A stretch of DNA of 6,565 nt. It comes from DATGFB01 sp032160545. Lineage in GTDB: Bacteria > Actinomycetota > Actinomycetes > Mycobacteriales > Jatrophihabitantaceae. Where the stretch lies: NCBI GenBank assembly GCA_032160545.1, contig JAVHVN010000021.1:1-6565 (forward strand). The letters run 5' to 3'. The translations under genes were made by a program, and so were the position numbers. The stretch's first letter is position 1. Each line of letters opens with the position of its first letter. Of the stretch, positions 6,508-6,565 are shown piece by piece. Under the pieces are notes generated by a model. It saw nothing but the letters and a program-made list of their open reading frames with translations. It was not told where the DNA came from and searched no databases.

Positions 6508-6565
6508 TGGTGCGCCGCCAGGGACTCGAACCCCGAACCCGCTGATTAAGAGTCAGCTGCTCTGC
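6508..6565 (-). tRNA. tRNA-Lys (anticodon CTT), 5' end outside window
   Basis: The minus strand shows the 3' three quarters of a tRNA. The anticodon stem GCTGA/TCAGC holds loop CTCTTAA with anticodon CTT (plus-strand 6548-6550). The T arm is CGGGG-TTCGAGT-CCCTG with one G-T pair. The acceptor 3' strand is GCGGCGC, followed by discriminator A and an encoded CCA (6510-6508). The D arm is cut by the window edge. It decodes AAG lysine codons, the main lysine codon of high-GC genomes. The 3' end faces the nuclease remnant, and tRNA 3' ends are common integration sites. Confidence 0.95.

Noticed and set aside
6508..6565. Second copy of the tRNA 3' end elsewhere in the window as an attachment site pair
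   Set aside because: No other TTCGAGTCCC-like copy was seen by eye, so an element boundary inside this window cannot be supported.

Overview
The window looks like chromosomal DNA of a high-GC actinobacterium, most likely Mycobacterium/Mycolicibacterium or a close relative. The evidence is the strong G/C bias at third codon positions, a response regulator and sensor kinase that align almost without gaps with Mycobacterium tuberculosis DosR and DosS, an Acg-type nitroreductase, and a tRNA-Lys(CTT) with an encoded CCA end. The placement rests on remembered family sequences, not on a search.

Layout from left to right: an SRPBCC-fold protein on the + strand (1-729); a convergent 218-base gap; then a minus-strand cluster that reads from right to left as Acg-like nitroreductase (4379-3387), DosS/DosT-like haem GAF sensor kinase (3343-1592) and DosR-like response regulator (1613-948). 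Kinase and regulator overlap by 22 bases. A 248-base divergent intergenic region (4380-4627) holds a good match to the DosR box. On its other side is a + strand gene for a small two-helix membrane protein of unknown function (4628-5206), closed by a perfect 12-bp hairpin. Next comes a DUF6544-type gene (5289-6076) broken by a one-base frameshift in a G run. The right end has a decayed minus-strand remnant of the C-terminal part of a GIY-YIG-type nuclease gene, also frameshifted, and the 3' three quarters of a tRNA-Lys gene that runs off the edge.

The core is a compact hypoxia/NO/CO-response module. The kinase keeps the proximal haem histidine (H149) and the distal tyrosine (Y171) at the same numbers as in M. 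tuberculosis DosS, but has glycine where DosS has Glu87, as DosT does. That predicts an oxygen-binding, DosT-like sensor. The regulator keeps the phospho-acceptor and the DNA-contact residues of DosR. The inferred circuit is: low oxygen, kinase active, regulator phosphorylated, binding to the box at 4474-4493, and activation of its own nitroreductase-kinase-regulator operon and perhaps of the divergent membrane protein gene. The gene order (effector, kinase, regulator) is the reverse of the M. tuberculosis dosR-dosS order. The flanking genes (SRPBCC, DUF6544, nuclease remnant) have no visible mechanistic link to the module.
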